Counted from the first letter of the stretch, positions 1 to 9,201 are shown. The stretch: DNA of 64,000 nt from DYJB01 sp963777165 (GCA_963777165.1 CAVZPO010000021.1:1-64000), one strand, 5' to 3'. A program made the numbers and translations. Notes: generated from the letters alone by a model not told the origin.

Positions 1-20
1 CGGCCTGTGGTAAGCCCTTC

Positions 21-43
21 GACCCTAGAAAGACACTAGGGTC
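21..43. terminator. Hairpin, possible terminator of an upstream gene
   Basis: Perfect 8-bp inverted repeat (GACCCTAG / CTAGGGTC, 7-base loop). No U-run follows, so intrinsic termination is uncertain. It separates whatever lies left of the window from the reductase remnant at 96. Confidence 0.4.
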
Positions 44-95
44 TGCGGCCGCTCGAGGCGGTCGGGAAGCTGAAGACTATCGGAGGAGGTAGATC

Positions 96-158
96 ATGAG
101 AGAACTCATCGGCGCCGCATTCATCACGCTGGACGGCGTGATCCAGGCGCCAGGCAGC
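96..158 (+). pseudogene. 5' remnant of a RibD/DHFR-like reductase gene
   Basis: The first 20 or so codons, starting MRELIGAAFITLDGVIQAPG, are nearly identical to the start of the reductase at 3736 (MRELIVAEFITLDGVIQAPG), and a good ribosome site (GGAGGAGG) is still present. After codon 20 the similarity stops and the reading frame runs through unrelated sequence into the lipoprotein gene downstream. I read this as a truncated duplicate. The long open frame from 96 to 1454 is then an accident of fusion, not one protein. Confidence 0.6.
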
Positions 159-339
159 TCCGCCGACCGCTTCCGGGCCATCTGCGCCCACCCATCTCGT
201 TGCCGGCCGGGTGCCATTCCCTTCTCCTTCAACCCGTCAGGTGACGATCGTACCTCCGCGGACGTGGGCGCAACGATTCGCGAGGTAGAATTAGGACCAA
301 TCCGCTCGGAAAATCGTTCTCACAGGAGACCTCGGGGCC

Positions 340-1454
340 ATGAACTCGATCCGCCGCACCACCGCGCTGTGCCTGGTTGTGACAGGCATGTTCGTCTTAC
401 GTTGTGCTCTTCCTGCCCTCCCCCTACACCAGCCACATCAGCGACCAACCGGCCTGACGTGCCGCCCACCGACGTGCCGGCAAGGGCCACGGCCACTCTG
501 CGGCCAACCCCAGGGCCGACCGCCACCGTCTGGCCCCCGGTTTTTGACTACTGGGGGCTTACCGACATCCGCGCACTGGACAGTTTCATTGTGACCATCA
601 ACGAGAAGAACACGGTCAACGGGCAGCTGACCGAGTTGACCACCACGATTGGATACATCCAGGAACCCTACAGCGCCTATCGGGTGATCAAACTCGCGCA
701 AGGGAGCGATCGAACTTATCAGGTCGACGGCCGGACCTATTCCATTAATGGGGGTGGGGACTGGTACCTTTCCACGCGTGCCAATCTGAACGATGTCTTC
801 TTCAAGGCGGATATCCCGGCGGGCAACACCGGGAAACTTGTCGGCGCCCTTTTCGCCGGCCAGGAGGATTTCCAGGGCATTCCGGCCCATCACTTTGTTT
901 TCGAACAGCCGGCTTCGACGTCTGAACCCAACAAGAGTTACGCGCTGGAAGGCGACCTGTATGTTGCGCAGAATGGCAACTACGTGCTCTATTCGCACTG
1001 GAAGGAGACCTCCTCCCAGGAGAACTTTTCGCAGGTCTATGAAGTCACGGCGGGCTTGTCATCGATCAACCAGGTGCCCGAGATCACATTGCCCTCCGAT
1101 CTGAGTGAGATGAAGACGGCCATGGACCTTCCGCTGGAACTTGGCCTGCCCCTTCCGCCGGACAGCGTCCTGGACGGCATAATTCGGTATCGGACCGGAA
1201 TAGGCGTCGACCTGTACACCTTCCGAACCCCCCCGGCAAACCTTGAAGACTTCCTGGAGTACTACAGGAATCTGCCGACCACGGACGGCTGGACGGTTTC
1301 GCACGTCGGGCATGTCAACCTCCACGAAAGCGATTGCGAGTTCACCCATGAGTGCATCATCCTCAAGAAGGGAAGTACACAGGTCGTTCTTTACTACAAC
1401 GGGGTGAACATCCGGGCGGAGTTCGACTGGCCGCACCTCTACTCGCCGTTGTAG
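340..1454 (+). CDS. Probable secreted lipoprotein, LppX/LolA-like fold (frameshifted)
   Basis: The ATG at 340 follows an AGGAG site and opens a signal peptide (MNSIRRTTALCLVVTGMFV). The mature part is in another frame, so a one-base shift near 385-410 is needed. Read that way, the signal peptide runs into a Cys (LCSSC) and a Pro/Thr-rich linker (PPPTPATSATNRPDVPPTD), the usual lipoprotein layout in these bacteria. The roughly 300-residue body is rich in beta strands (GIVEQ-type strands, DGRTYSI, GDWYLS, YVLYSHWKE) and resembles LppX/LolA-type lipid-binding lipoproteins, but I cannot assign a ligand. The mature frame is also open from 96, but that upstream part belongs to a reductase remnant. 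Confidence 0.55.
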
Positions 1455-2096
1455 ACAACCCAGGCAAGCGGCGACCGGCTGCGGATCCGACGACCGGCTG
1501 CAGCGCAGCCCGCGACAGCGCCACGGAGGGTCGAGTTCCGCGATATATGCAGAATTCATCGCGGCGGCAAGGTCCCGGACATCCTCGGTCAGTGACAAGC
1601 TAGCACATGTCGACGTGACCCCTGAAGATCGTCTGGCCAACCTCATGCTGAGAGAGAGCGTTGCTCAGGATCGTGGCGTTAACGTTCGAAGCCCTCCATG
1701 ATCGCTTCCGCAGTGGAGTGGCTCTCCAAGAGCTGGACCTCTAACACAACGGAATCACCAGCCCCCCTGCCTAACGACTCGATGGAACCCTGGACCACCA
1801 CCCTCGCCGACTGCGCCCCGCCAACTTCGTCCCGCCAACTGCGCGGGACCTACGGCGGGACATTCGGTGGGGACTACGGCAGGTTCCCGGTAAGGGCATC
1901 CGGGACGAATCCCGCCGACAACGCGGGACCTTCGGCGGCCTTCGGCCGGGGCCCCGGAAGAACACCGGGGACAGTCGGCTAGCCAGGCGCGGCAAGACTG
2001 ATTCGAAGTACTTTCTGAGCTCTGGGCGGGGGCTCATCTCTAGGCCGTTTCGCGGCGATGCAGTGTGCGTCGCCGTTTGGATTGCGATGAAACGGG
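1455..2096. repeat. Gene-poor stretch holding a copy of a GC-rich intergenic repeat
   Basis: No convincing gene. About 1800-1980 is a run of short inverted motifs built on GCGGGACC and CCCGCC (for example CCCGCCAACTGCGCGGGACC), ending with CATCCGGGACGAATCCCGCC. The same motifs recur at 4397-4435, 6690-6800 and 9360-9525, so this is one member of a dispersed local repeat family. Small open frames here look like chance frames through the repeat. Confidence 0.55.
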
Positions 2097-2102
2097 TATA
2101 AT
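2097..2102 (+). promoter_or_regulatory. -10 box of the 2141 gene
   Basis: TATAAT preceded by GGG, with no clear -35. The start codon is 38 bases downstream, leaving room for the AGGGA ribosome site at 2126. Confidence 0.45.
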
Positions 2103-2140
2103 TTGGCCCTATTCGTCCGTAAACACAGGGAAGCTCCAAA

Positions 2141-2755
2141 GTGCTTTCGACACCAGGGTTCGTTCGATGGGGTGGCCTCGCCTTTGTCTTTGGCAACGCG
2201 CTTTTCCTGGTCAACAAGCTCAATGAAATGAGCCGTCTGTTCCTTGGACGCACGATCCCGGATGTGATCTCCGGGCGGAACGTCGGGCTGATCCTCCTGG
2301 GACAAGTGGCCCTCGTTGTTGGTTACCTGGCTTTCTACCGGTTCTACGCTCCGCGTGTGGGCCGGTGGGGCAAGGTTGCGCTCCGACTCTTCACCGGAGG
2401 CGGGATCGTGCTGGCGGTCGGGCATGTCAGCTTCATGTCCGGGCTGGCGGACTTTCTGCCGGCTTCCATCCTGCCCATGGCCGAGAACCTCTTTCTATTG
2501 GTCCTCATCGGGGTGCTGGTCTTGCTCATCGGCCTGATCTGGCTTGGCATTCTCAACTTGCGCCAGCCGATGTTGAACCGCTGGCCGTGGCTGCCGCTGG
2601 CCACCGGGTTGATGGGTTTCCTTGGCTTTGTCGTCTTCGGCGGCCAGGAGATCACGGCCGTCTTCCTCGTCTTCCGCACGCTCTTTGCCCTCGGCCTGAT
2701 GGGGCTGGGCCTGATGCTCTGGCTGGAGAAGCCAGCTCAGCCTGTTGCGGCTTGA
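2141..2755 (+). CDS. Polytopic membrane protein of unknown function
   Basis: The GTG start is placed after TATAAT and an AGGGA ribosome site; no ATG lies near the beginning. The 204-residue protein has about six hydrophobic segments (roughly residues 8-25, 50-68, 80-100, 110-138, 148-168, 175-195) with little between them. It has no recognised motif. The lone conserved-looking feature is a NKLNEMSRLFLGRTIPDVIS stretch between the first two helices. The following gene also starts with membrane helices, but a 130-base gap separates them, so co-transcription is possible but not shown. Confidence 0.7.
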   Translation: MLSTPGFVRWGGLAFVFGNALFLVNKLNEMSRLFLGRTIPDVISGRNVGLILLGQVALVVGYLAFYRFYAPRVGRWGKVALRLFTGGGIVLAVGHVSFMSGLADFLPASILPMAENLFLLVLIGVLVLLIGLIWLGILNLRQPMLNRWPWLPLATGLMGFLGFVVFGGQEITAVFLVFRTLFALGLMGLGLMLWLEKPAQPVAA

Positions 2756-2888
2756 TGCAATGGGATTCTTCTATCGGGCGGCGCGGCCTTCATGCTTGGC
2801 AGATTGCTCCTGCTGGTGAACAAGCGCCGCCTGCTCAGCCGCTATCGCCTTTCAAGACGCATTCCGGATCGTGGTGAGGTCTAACGCA

Positions 2889-3575
2889 ATGCCTAACTCG
2901 ATTACGGTCGCCGCTTTTGTTGCAGGCCTGGTGCTCGTCATCGCCGCCTTCATCGGCAAGGAACTGAAGATCGCGGCGGTCGAGATGCCGGCGCTCGGTC
3001 GCGGACAGCGCGTGGTGGTCGGCATCCTTGGAGTATTTCTCGTCGTGTTCGGCATGACGGACGGCAAGTGGTTCGAGCAGGTCGCCAGCCTGGCACCCGC
3101 CACAGCCACAGCACCGATGCCCACCTCCGCTCCCGCCGCCGCGGCAGAACTGATGGCCACCTCCGCTCCAGTCGCCGCCGGCACAACCTCCAGCTGCTTC
3201 GGCGAGATACCCGACGCCGACCGCATCATCGTCCCGATCGAGAACCATCGCCGCACGGACCGCTATTTCGGTTCGGGCCAGCCGCGTGAAGGCGTCATGG
3301 TGATCGAGTTCAGTCAGGCGGACGAGATCATCGGCGGCCTGGAGTTCAAGACCCATTCGGGCGGCGTGGGCTTCGACCTTTTGAGCGTTGTGGATGCCGG
3401 GTGTAACCCGATCACCACCTATGAGAACGCCTCGCGGCCCGACCAGCCCAAAGATGCACCCTACAACTACGACACGTTGACCTATCGCTTTGACGAGATC
3501 GTCATCGCCATGGATGTCTCCTATGGCGAGGGAAATGGACAAATTTACTTGCGCGCCGAGCAGACCGCACCCTGA
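2889..3575 (+). CDS. Membrane-anchored protein with extracytoplasmic domain, unknown function
   Basis: The ATG at 2889 has a GTGAGG site nine bases upstream; the GTG at 2871 has none. Residues 6-22 and 42-58 are two membrane helices. Next comes an Ala/Pro/Thr-rich linker (around residues 65-105, with a repeated MPTSAPAAAAE / MATSAPVAAG unit). The last 120 residues form a compact, mainly beta-strand domain with two Cys (CFGEIPDADR, DAGCNP) that may form a disulphide. The layout suggests a small sensory or binding domain outside the membrane. I do not recognise the family. Confidence 0.65.
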   Translation: MPNSITVAAFVAGLVLVIAAFIGKELKIAAVEMPALGRGQRVVVGILGVFLVVFGMTDGKWFEQVASLAPATATAPMPTSAPAAAAELMATSAPVAAGTTSSCFGEIPDADRIIVPIENHRRTDRYFGSGQPREGVMVIEFSQADEIIGGLEFKTHSGGVGFDLLSVVDAGCNPITTYENASRPDQPKDAPYNYDTLTYRFDEIVIAMDVSYGEGNGQIYLRAEQTAP

Positions 3576-3735
3576 CATGCCCTCGGACCCAGGCGCGATG
3601 GGGGCTGGCCTGCGCTGACGCGCTCATGACCCGCCCGCCCGTCCTTCCACGGCCATCCCGACAAGGCCGGTGGAAGCCAGCTCAGTCGAGCCGTAGTTCA
3701 CCCGCCGCGAGTGCCCTCGAGGAAGGAGCAGGAAC

Positions 3736-4321
3736 ATGAGAGAACTGATCGTCGCCGAATTCATCACGCTGGACGGCGTGATCCAGGCGCCAGGTGGCCC
3801 TGAGGAAGACACCGAAGGCGGGTTTAAGCATGGCGGCTGGACGCTGCCGTATTGGCACAATGACATTGGCACTCACTTCTTTCAGGCTATGTCCCAGGCC
3901 GATACACTCCTTGCTCGGCAGGAAGACGTGGCAGATCCACGGCGGCGCGTTCGAACCGATGACCAGTGACCCCTTTGGCGATGCGATGAACAACATCCGC
4001 AAGTACGTGGTGTCCACCACTTTGCATTCCGCCTCGGCCTGGCGGAACTCCACCCTCATCGGCGACGATGTCGTTGAAGCCATACGTCGGCTCAAGCAGC
4101 AGTCCGGCAAGAACATCCTGGTCGACGGGAGCAGCGTGTTGACCCAGGCGTTGGCGCAGAATGATCTGATTGATGAGTACAGTCTGCACGTCTATCCTCT
4201 CGTGCTGGGTGGCGGCAAGCGCTTGTATCCGACAGGGAAGCGCCTCGACCTGACGCTGGTGGAGGCGTCTCCCCTTCCGACCGGCGTCGTGTTCATGCGC
4301 TATCGGCGTACCGCAGCGTGA
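3736..4321 (+). CDS. RibD C-terminal/dihydrofolate-reductase-like protein (frameshifted)
   Basis: Starts MRELIVAEFITLDGVIQAPG behind AGGAAGGAGC. The first frame holds the N-terminal strand and the HGGWTLPYW segment; the second holds LLGRKTWQIHG, IRKYVVSTTL, KNILVDGSSVLTQAL and the C-terminal LVLGGGKRLYP. Together they match the RibD C-terminal domain family, which uses NADPH to reduce pteridine- or pyrimidine-like substrates. One extra base near 3912 (ACACTCCTTGCTCGG) explains the break. Both halves are intact, so a sequencing indel is as likely as a pseudogene. A 63-base copy of its start lies at 96. Confidence 0.75.
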
Positions 4322-4770
4322 GGGGCCAGGTCCCCTTCCATAAACAGGAGTTGCCGCCCGACGGCTCGTTGAAACCATGGAGAACCACCCCCGCCCGATG
4401 CGCCCCGCCAACCGCTCGGCGGCCTTCGGCGGGTCATGTCTGTCCTCCCTGAGCAGCTCGGAGAGACGGCACTTCGCGATCGTTAGAGCCTCCTGGATAT
4501 CCATCTGCTTGATATGTCCACGCACGCAGGCGTCAGACAGGATCCTGATCGGCTCATTCGTGAACCGTTAATGGATCTCCCCCGTAGGTACCTCCCTCTT
4601 CTCTGCCGGGCCGTGCCAGGGACCTCCACTTCTCGACTTTGAATACCACGCATTCTCCCCCGGTTGGATCAGCCATCAGTTCACTGTATTCTTAGGGAAC
4701 GGCGGCCGAGGCTCCCGGCCCACCGACTGAAGCCCGCCTCAGGCCATACGTTTCGTCCGGGGGGACGCCC
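4322..4770. other. Intergenic region with a partial repeat copy
   Basis: No gene supported. Around 4397-4435, CGCCCCGCCAACCGCTCGG followed by CGGCCTTCGGCGGG is a short copy of the dispersed repeat seen at 1800, 6700 and 9400. A 64-residue open frame at 4377 begins inside the repeat and has no ribosome site, so I do not call it. Confidence 0.4.
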
Positions 4771-5406
4771 ATGCCGAATCCAATTGCACCGTCTCAGCGC
4801 ACGTCTCCCGTCGGCCGGGGTCGGCGATGGGGGCTGGCCGGCGCGGCGTGCGGCTGTGCCGGCCTACTAGGTGCCGCCGCTCTCACCTTGGCTGCCGTGG
4901 GGTGGATCGGGTTCGACGTGCAGCGATCCACGCCGCGCATTCTGGAAGGGGTCGAGGTCAGCGCGGGGGCGCCGCCGGAATACGGCCTGACACCCGAGCA
5001 ACAGGAAACGCTCACCGCTCTCGGCCCTCCCCAGTCCTTCTCCATCCTCTTCTATCAGGACACGATGGAGGACGGCTCGGTCTACGACGTGCGCATGGAG
5101 ACCTGGACGTACTTCGATGCCCAGACCGAGATCACGTTCGTCGACGGATCGCGTGTCGCGCAGGACCCTGTGGTGATCGAAGGTGCCACGGTCCACCCGG
5201 TTCCCTACCGGCCGGAGCAGTTCACGGGCGGGATGACGCTGGCCCAGGTCCTCGCCGCCGCCAGCCTGGACACCTACCTGCTGGTTCCTTTGGAGAAGGA
5301 GCTTCTGCCGCAGGGTGAGGTGTACTACGCTGACCAGCTCACCTTCGGGCTGAAGGATGGTGAGCTGCGCTACATCGAGAGCCTACCGCAGGCGGAGGAG
5401 GGATAA
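4771..5406 (+). CDS. Membrane-anchored or secreted protein of unknown function
   Basis: 211 residues. A basic N-terminus (RTSPVGRGRRWGL) precedes one hydrophobic segment at about 22-45, either an uncleaved anchor or a signal sequence. The remainder is an acidic, soluble domain with a pattern of beta strands (SFSILFYQ, MEDGSVYDVRMETWTYF, ITFVDG) and an amphipathic end. No Cys and no catalytic signature are visible. It ends four bases before the next gene, which is also exported, so the two are probably one transcriptional unit with a shared envelope role. Confidence 0.65.
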   Translation: MPNPIAPSQRTSPVGRGRRWGLAGAACGCAGLLGAAALTLAAVGWIGFDVQRSTPRILEGVEVSAGAPPEYGLTPEQQETLTALGPPQSFSILFYQDTMEDGSVYDVRMETWTYFDAQTEITFVDGSRVAQDPVVIEGATVHPVPYRPEQFTGGMTLAQVLAAASLDTYLLVPLEKELLPQGEVYYADQLTFGLKDGELRYIESLPQAEEG

Positions 5407-5410
5407 CCTC

Positions 5411-6615
5411 ATGAAGCCACGGGGCTCCTTCCGCACGATCCTCCTGCTCGCCGTCGCCTCCGTGACGCTGGTCGCCGGGGTGCCCTGGCGTCAAGGAGCC
5501 GCAGCGACCGACAACCTCGACGACAGCCTGCTCTTGCTGGCGGCGAGCAGGGCGCGCCAGGCTGCACTGCAGGCGACCTTGAAGAGCCCGAATGAGCTCC
5601 AGACGCTGGCCGGCGCCTATCGCCAAGTGGGGGGCGCACTGCGCAGCTCCAGCCCGGCCTTGTATCAATCCTTGTACGAAAAGGCAAACCAGTACGACGC
5701 ACGGGCGAGCGCCCTGGAACGGCGCCGCGCCCGCGGAGGGCCGCTGCACCAATTCGGCCACTTCCTGGGCCGTGTCGTCGGCGGCACGATGGACTTCGTC
5801 GGCCACGCCGCCGAGATCTACGTCGAGGGCGAGATCGACAAGGCCATCGACCAGGTGGCCAATGCACCTGCCCGAGCGGTTCAGCGGCAGCTGAACCCCC
5901 TGTGGAAAATCCTGGGCAGCAAGCTCGGGGGCGGGCTGACCGGCTTCCTGCGCGAGCCGATCGACCGTGCCATTCAGCGCAACGTCGATCGCATCCTGTT
6001 CGGACGGCGGCATCGATCGCGGCCGCGCGCCACCGCCCCGGCTCCAGCGACGCTCCCGACACGCAAACTCCCTCGTCAACCAGTGTGGGCATGCCGGGCG
6101 AGTTCCTGGAATCGGATTGCGCCGTGGAAGGCCTGGACTTTACGAACATCGCCGTCAACTCCTTCACGTCCGGCCCCAACCAGGGTCCACATCTAAACTG
6201 CAAGACCGCCGAGTCGGACGGCTTCATGATCACTCCGTGGTCTGACCCCGCTCAACTCGAGGCGGCTTTCCAGGAAGCCAGGGCCGTTTCACAGGGTTTT
6301 GTCGACCAGGCCAACGAGTGGAATGCCCAGCCCGACCTGGATCCTGCTCAGCGCATGCACGTGAACGTGCTGTACGACAACTCGGATGGCTACTTGTTTG
6401 TGACAACCCAATACTCGAATGTCTTCAACTGCGTAAGCGGCCTGGGGCTGGGTGATGAGATCGTCGATGGCCTGTTCGAGGTCCATCTGAACTACACCTC
6501 CCCCAACGCCAAGTGCGGCCCATCGGATCTTGACGCCTATGTCGTCATGTTGGAGAAGCTGGAGGCCGCCGCCATGGCGGCCATTGACCGGCTGGAAAGC
6601 GCCGCCGGCCCTTAG
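5411..6615 (+). CDS. Secreted protein of unknown function (frameshifted)
   Basis: The ATG at 5411 gives a clear signal peptide (MKPRGSFRTILLLAVASVTL, ending near AAA). The first frame continues with a helical, charged region (QAALQATLKSPNELQTL, YQSLYEKANQYDARASALE) to about RNVDRILFGR. The next frame then supplies a Ser/Thr/Pro linker (GSSDAPDTQTPSSTSVG) and a globular C-terminal domain with four Cys (ESDCAVEG, LNCKT, FNCVSG, AKCGPSD), probably two disulphides. A one-base shift near 6000-6010 joins them into one protein of about 400 residues. It lies four bases after the exported protein at 4771. Function unknown. Confidence 0.6.
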
Positions 6616-6689
6616 GCTTGTCGGGGGCAGACCCCTTCGGCGTGACTCATTCGGCGGGTCCCAGAGTGCATGTGGAATTGCCCCCCACC

Positions 6690-6800
6690 TCCGGGCAACC
6701 TCCCGCCTAGAACGCCCCGCCAACTGCGCGGGGCCTTCGGCGGGACCTTCGGCGGCCTGCGGCGGCCCACGGCGGTCTTCGACTGCTCGAGATCGTTGGG
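6690..6800. repeat. Copy of the dispersed GC-rich intergenic repeat
   Basis: Contains CACCTCCGGGCAAC, CCGCCTAGAACGC, and CGGCGGTCTTCGACTG in the same order as the copy at 9367-9520. The core is nested inverted repeats (GCGGGGCC / GGCCTTCGGCGG) able to fold. It fills most of the gap between the secreted protein and the small Cys protein at 6885. Confidence 0.55.
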
Positions 6801-6884
6801 CGGCGCCGATCGCGAAGGGTCGCTCAGATCACACAACCCGCTTCGGCAATCGTCGGGAGCGCCCGTGACAGCGCAGGAGCAGCC

Positions 6885-7249
6885 ATGGAGTACTTCGAGG
6901 TTCCCGAGGCCCAGCCGGGTCAGGATGGCATCTGTTCCGACAACGATTGTCCTTGCGGGTTCCCCGGGGCCACGATCCCTCGCGGGTCCGGCTACATGTA
7001 TGTCTCCCAGGCGGTGGTTGACTTTCGGAAGGACGCTCGTACCCTGCGGGAGGCCGAGAAGAAAGTGGGCTCGGATGCAGCAGCAGCGCCCACGTCATCT
7101 TCGACCAGAACGTGATCACCTCGACCCTGATGTGCGAACAAGGCGCAAGGAAGAGGGGCCTCGACCTTGAAGTGGCAGGAGCGGATGCCAAGCACTGGTG
7201 GACAACAGGCTTGGTCCCGCTTCGGGCAACACCAATGGCCGGCAAATAG
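6885..7249 (+). CDS. Small Cys-containing protein (frameshifted), unknown function
   Basis: The start follows GGAGCAGCC. The N-terminal frame has a distinctive CSDNDCPCGFPGATIPRGSG segment, a likely metal or disulphide site, then a charged helix (VDFRKDARTLREAEKKVG). The open frame stops at 7115. In the second frame, from the GCAGCAGCAG run near 7078-7090, a protein-like sequence continues (AHVIFDQNVITSTLMCEQGA, then RKRGLDLEVAGADAKHWWTT) to a stop at 7249. One indel in the GCA repeat would give about 121 residues. I do not recognise the family, but residue composition supports a real gene. Confidence 0.5.
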
Positions 7250-7315
7250 CCTCAGGAACAGATAGCTGGCGGCCAAGAACAAGCCGACGGTCATCCATCG
7301 AGGGGAGGCTGCGGC

Positions 7316-7341
7316 CCCGCCACCATTTTCTTGGTGGCGGG
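7316..7341. terminator. Hairpin after the small Cys protein
   Basis: Perfect 10-bp stem CCCGCCACCA / TGGTGGCGGG with a TTTTCT loop. No U-run follows. It lies 67 bases after the stop of the 6885 gene and before the next promoter, as a terminator would. Confidence 0.5.
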
Positions 7342-7429
7342 TGTCTTGGAAGTGATCCTCGATCCCGGAACGAATCCATCGCGGGGGAGTCCTCGCCGCC
7401 CAAGTGAATCACCGGCCGGCCTTGCCCGG

Positions 7430-7435
7430 TATAAT
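7430..7435 (+). promoter_or_regulatory. -10 box of the deazaflavin reductase gene
   Basis: TATAAT followed by CCCC, a context repeated at several genes in the window. It lies 41 bases before the start codon, with AGGAGG in between. No good -35. Confidence 0.5.
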
Positions 7436-7476
7436 CCCCTTGCGTTGACGGTGTCACCCGAGCACAGGAGGTGGCG

Positions 7477-7923
7477 ATGGTATTCGAGGCCCTGTTCAAG
7501 TTGTTCACTCGTGTTCAGATCGCGGCCTTCCGCTGGACGAACGGGCGAGCCATGTCGGCGTTGCGCGGGATGCCCATTCTCCTGCTGACGACGGTCGGCC
7601 GGAAGTCAGGCAAACGCCGGACCTCTCCGCTGATGTACATCCGAGACGGCGAGAGGTATGTGATCACGGCTTCCAACAATGGCAAGGACAGGCTCCCCGC
7701 CTGGTTTCACAATCTCCGGGCCTCGCAGCAAGTTCAGATCGAGGTCCCCGGCAAGCGACTGGACGTGTTCGCAACGGTGGCGACGCAGGTGGAACGAGAT
7801 CGGCTCTGGCCGCAGCTTGTGTCCAAGGCGCCGTTCTTCGACGGGTATCAGACGAAGTCCTCACGCGTCATTCCCATGGTTCTCTTGGAGCCGCGTGAGG
7901 TCGCCAGGCGCTCCGCAGCCTGA
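7477..7923 (+). CDS. Deazaflavin (F420)-dependent nitroreductase-family protein
   Basis: The ATG at 7477 sits five bases after a perfect AGGAGG; the GTG at 7471 overlaps that site. The sequence LLTTVGRKSGKRRTSPLMYI followed by VITASNNGKDRLPAWFHNLR is the signature of the Ddn/DUF385 split-barrel family: the GRKSGK loop binds the phosphate tail of F420 and the PAW(F/Y)HNL motif is diagnostic. Length (148) is normal. Members use reduced F420 to reduce quinones or nitro compounds. The presence of the gene suggests the host makes F420, which I cannot check here. It is a single gene with its own promoter. Confidence 0.85.
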   Translation: MVFEALFKLFTRVQIAAFRWTNGRAMSALRGMPILLLTTVGRKSGKRRTSPLMYIRDGERYVITASNNGKDRLPAWFHNLRASQQVQIEVPGKRLDVFATVATQVERDRLWPQLVSKAPFFDGYQTKSSRVIPMVLLEPREVARRSAA

Positions 7924-8040
7924 CAGCTCGCGGCAGCGCCGTAAAGACGCCCCCGGCTCGCGAGCGCTCGAAGGGATGCAACCTCTGGCAGGGAACGCCT
8001 CCCTCGCTGGTTCAGTGGGAGAAGGGACTCGGACCTGACC

Positions 8041-8397
8041 ATGGCCAAGCTGCTCCAAGGAATCGGGGATGACTTGCGTTTCGTCCGCTCGCATTCCCTG
8101 CAGCCCAAGTGGTACAAGATGCTCAAGGTCTTCATCCTGCTGGGCTTCCTGCTCGGCTACTGGTGCTTCTTTGGACTGAAGCGAACCGCGATCTTCCTGG
8201 CCGCCTTTCTCCTCCTCAGCCTGGGCGTTCACCTCCTCTACCGCGCCGGGACGCATGGTTGGAAACGCAGCTGGCTGGACTTCGTGGTCGCGGAGCAGGA
8301 CGGCGAGATCAGGCCGCAGCGGATAGGCATCATCTACTACTTGGCCATCGTCATGAATGCCGGGCTCTCCGTGGCTGCGAGCCAGCTGTTGGCATAG
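8041..8397 (+). CDS. Small membrane protein of unknown function
   Basis: 118 residues behind a GGGAGAAGGGA site. A cytoplasmic-looking basic start (FVRSHSLQPKWYKMLK) is followed by two adjacent helices (about residues 29-45 and 49-67), a charged loop (GTHGWKRSWLDFVVAEQDGE), and a third helix near the C-terminus (IGIIYYLAIVMNAGLSVAAS). No family recognised. It precedes the prenyltransferase gene by about 130 bases and could supply a membrane partner, but that is only position. Confidence 0.65.
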   Translation: MAKLLQGIGDDLRFVRSHSLQPKWYKMLKVFILLGFLLGYWCFFGLKRTAIFLAAFLLLSLGVHLLYRAGTHGWKRSWLDFVVAEQDGEIRPQRIGIIYYLAIVMNAGLSVAASQLLA

Positions 8398-8526
8398 ACG
8401 CAGCGGAACGACCGTCCCCCAAACCCTTCCCGTAGGCAGGGAAGGAGAGGATGAAGACAGCCGTCATCCAGGGGCGGTCGATCCGTGGAGCAGTCCGATG
8501 CCTCCGAGGAAAGCGAGGTAACGCGC

Positions 8527-9201
8527 GTGGATCTGCCGACATTCAGACGCATTCCGAGGCATGTGGCGTTCATTCCGGATGGCAATCGCAGATGGGCTGT
8601 CAACAGGGGCATGGGCAAGGAAGAGGGTTACGCCTACGGTCTCGAGCCCGGATTCCGTCTCTATCACATCTGCACCGCTCTCGGAATCGAGGAATTGACC
8701 GTATACGGGTTCACCAGCGACAACACGAAGCGACCGCCCGAACAGACGGCGGCATTTCGCCAGGCGTGCGTCGATGCCGTAAGGGGACTTGCCAAGTTGA
8801 ACGCTTCCCTGCTGGTGGTCGGAAACGACGACTCGCCCCTCTTCCCTCTTGAGTTGAAGCCCTACAGAACCCGGCAGGTGCTCGGCAGCGGCACAACCAA
8901 GGTCAATTTCCTGGTCAACTACGATTGGCTTTGGGACTTGAGCAAGGCCGCGACCAACGTGAGCGGCACGATCAGCGGCAAGCGCAGGCCGTTCACGGAG
9001 TGCATCGCTTCGTCCGAGGTCTCGAGAATCGACCTGGTGGTGAGGTGGGGAGGCCGCAGAAGGCTGAGCGGTCTGCTGCCCGTGCAGGCAGTCTATGCGG
9101 ATTTCTTCGTCCTTGATGATCTCTGGCCGGATTTCAAACCAGAGCAGTTCTTCGATGCGTTGCACTGGTATGGGTCGCAGGATGTCACGCTGGGAGGATA
9201 A
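8527..9201 (+). CDS. cis-Prenyltransferase (undecaprenyl diphosphate synthase family), divergent
   Basis: HVAFIPDGNRRWA (Asp18) is the IPP/Mg-binding motif of cis-prenyltransferases, and the C-terminal RIDLVVRWGGRRRLSG with YADFFVLDDLWPDF matches the Arg and WPDF motifs. Typical enzymes read MDGNGRWA and LIRTSGE at these places, so this is a divergent branch and the chain length or head group cannot be predicted. The GTG at 8527 has GAGGT seven bases upstream. The in-frame GTG at 8485 would add 14 acidic residues but has no site. Product is a Z-polyprenyl diphosphate, possibly for lipid carriers or membrane isoprenoids. Confidence 0.8.
   Translation: MDLPTFRRIPRHVAFIPDGNRRWAVNRGMGKEEGYAYGLEPGFRLYHICTALGIEELTVYGFTSDNTKRPPEQTAAFRQACVDAVRGLAKLNASLLVVGNDDSPLFPLELKPYRTRQVLGSGTTKVNFLVNYDWLWDLSKAATNVSGTISGKRRPFTECIASSEVSRIDLVVRWGGRRRLSGLLPVQAVYADFFVLDDLWPDFKPEQFFDALHWYGSQDVTLGG

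Noticed and set aside
96..1454. One 452-residue protein from 96
   Set aside because: The first 20 codons belong to a reductase remnant and residues up to about 105 are shadow sequence; a signal peptide with a ribosome site starts at 340 in another frame.
3736..4321. Programmed frameshift in the reductase
   Set aside because: No slippery heptamer at the break, and many unrelated genes show similar single-base breaks.
4377..4571. 64-residue open frame
   Set aside because: Begins in a repeat copy and lacks a ribosome site.
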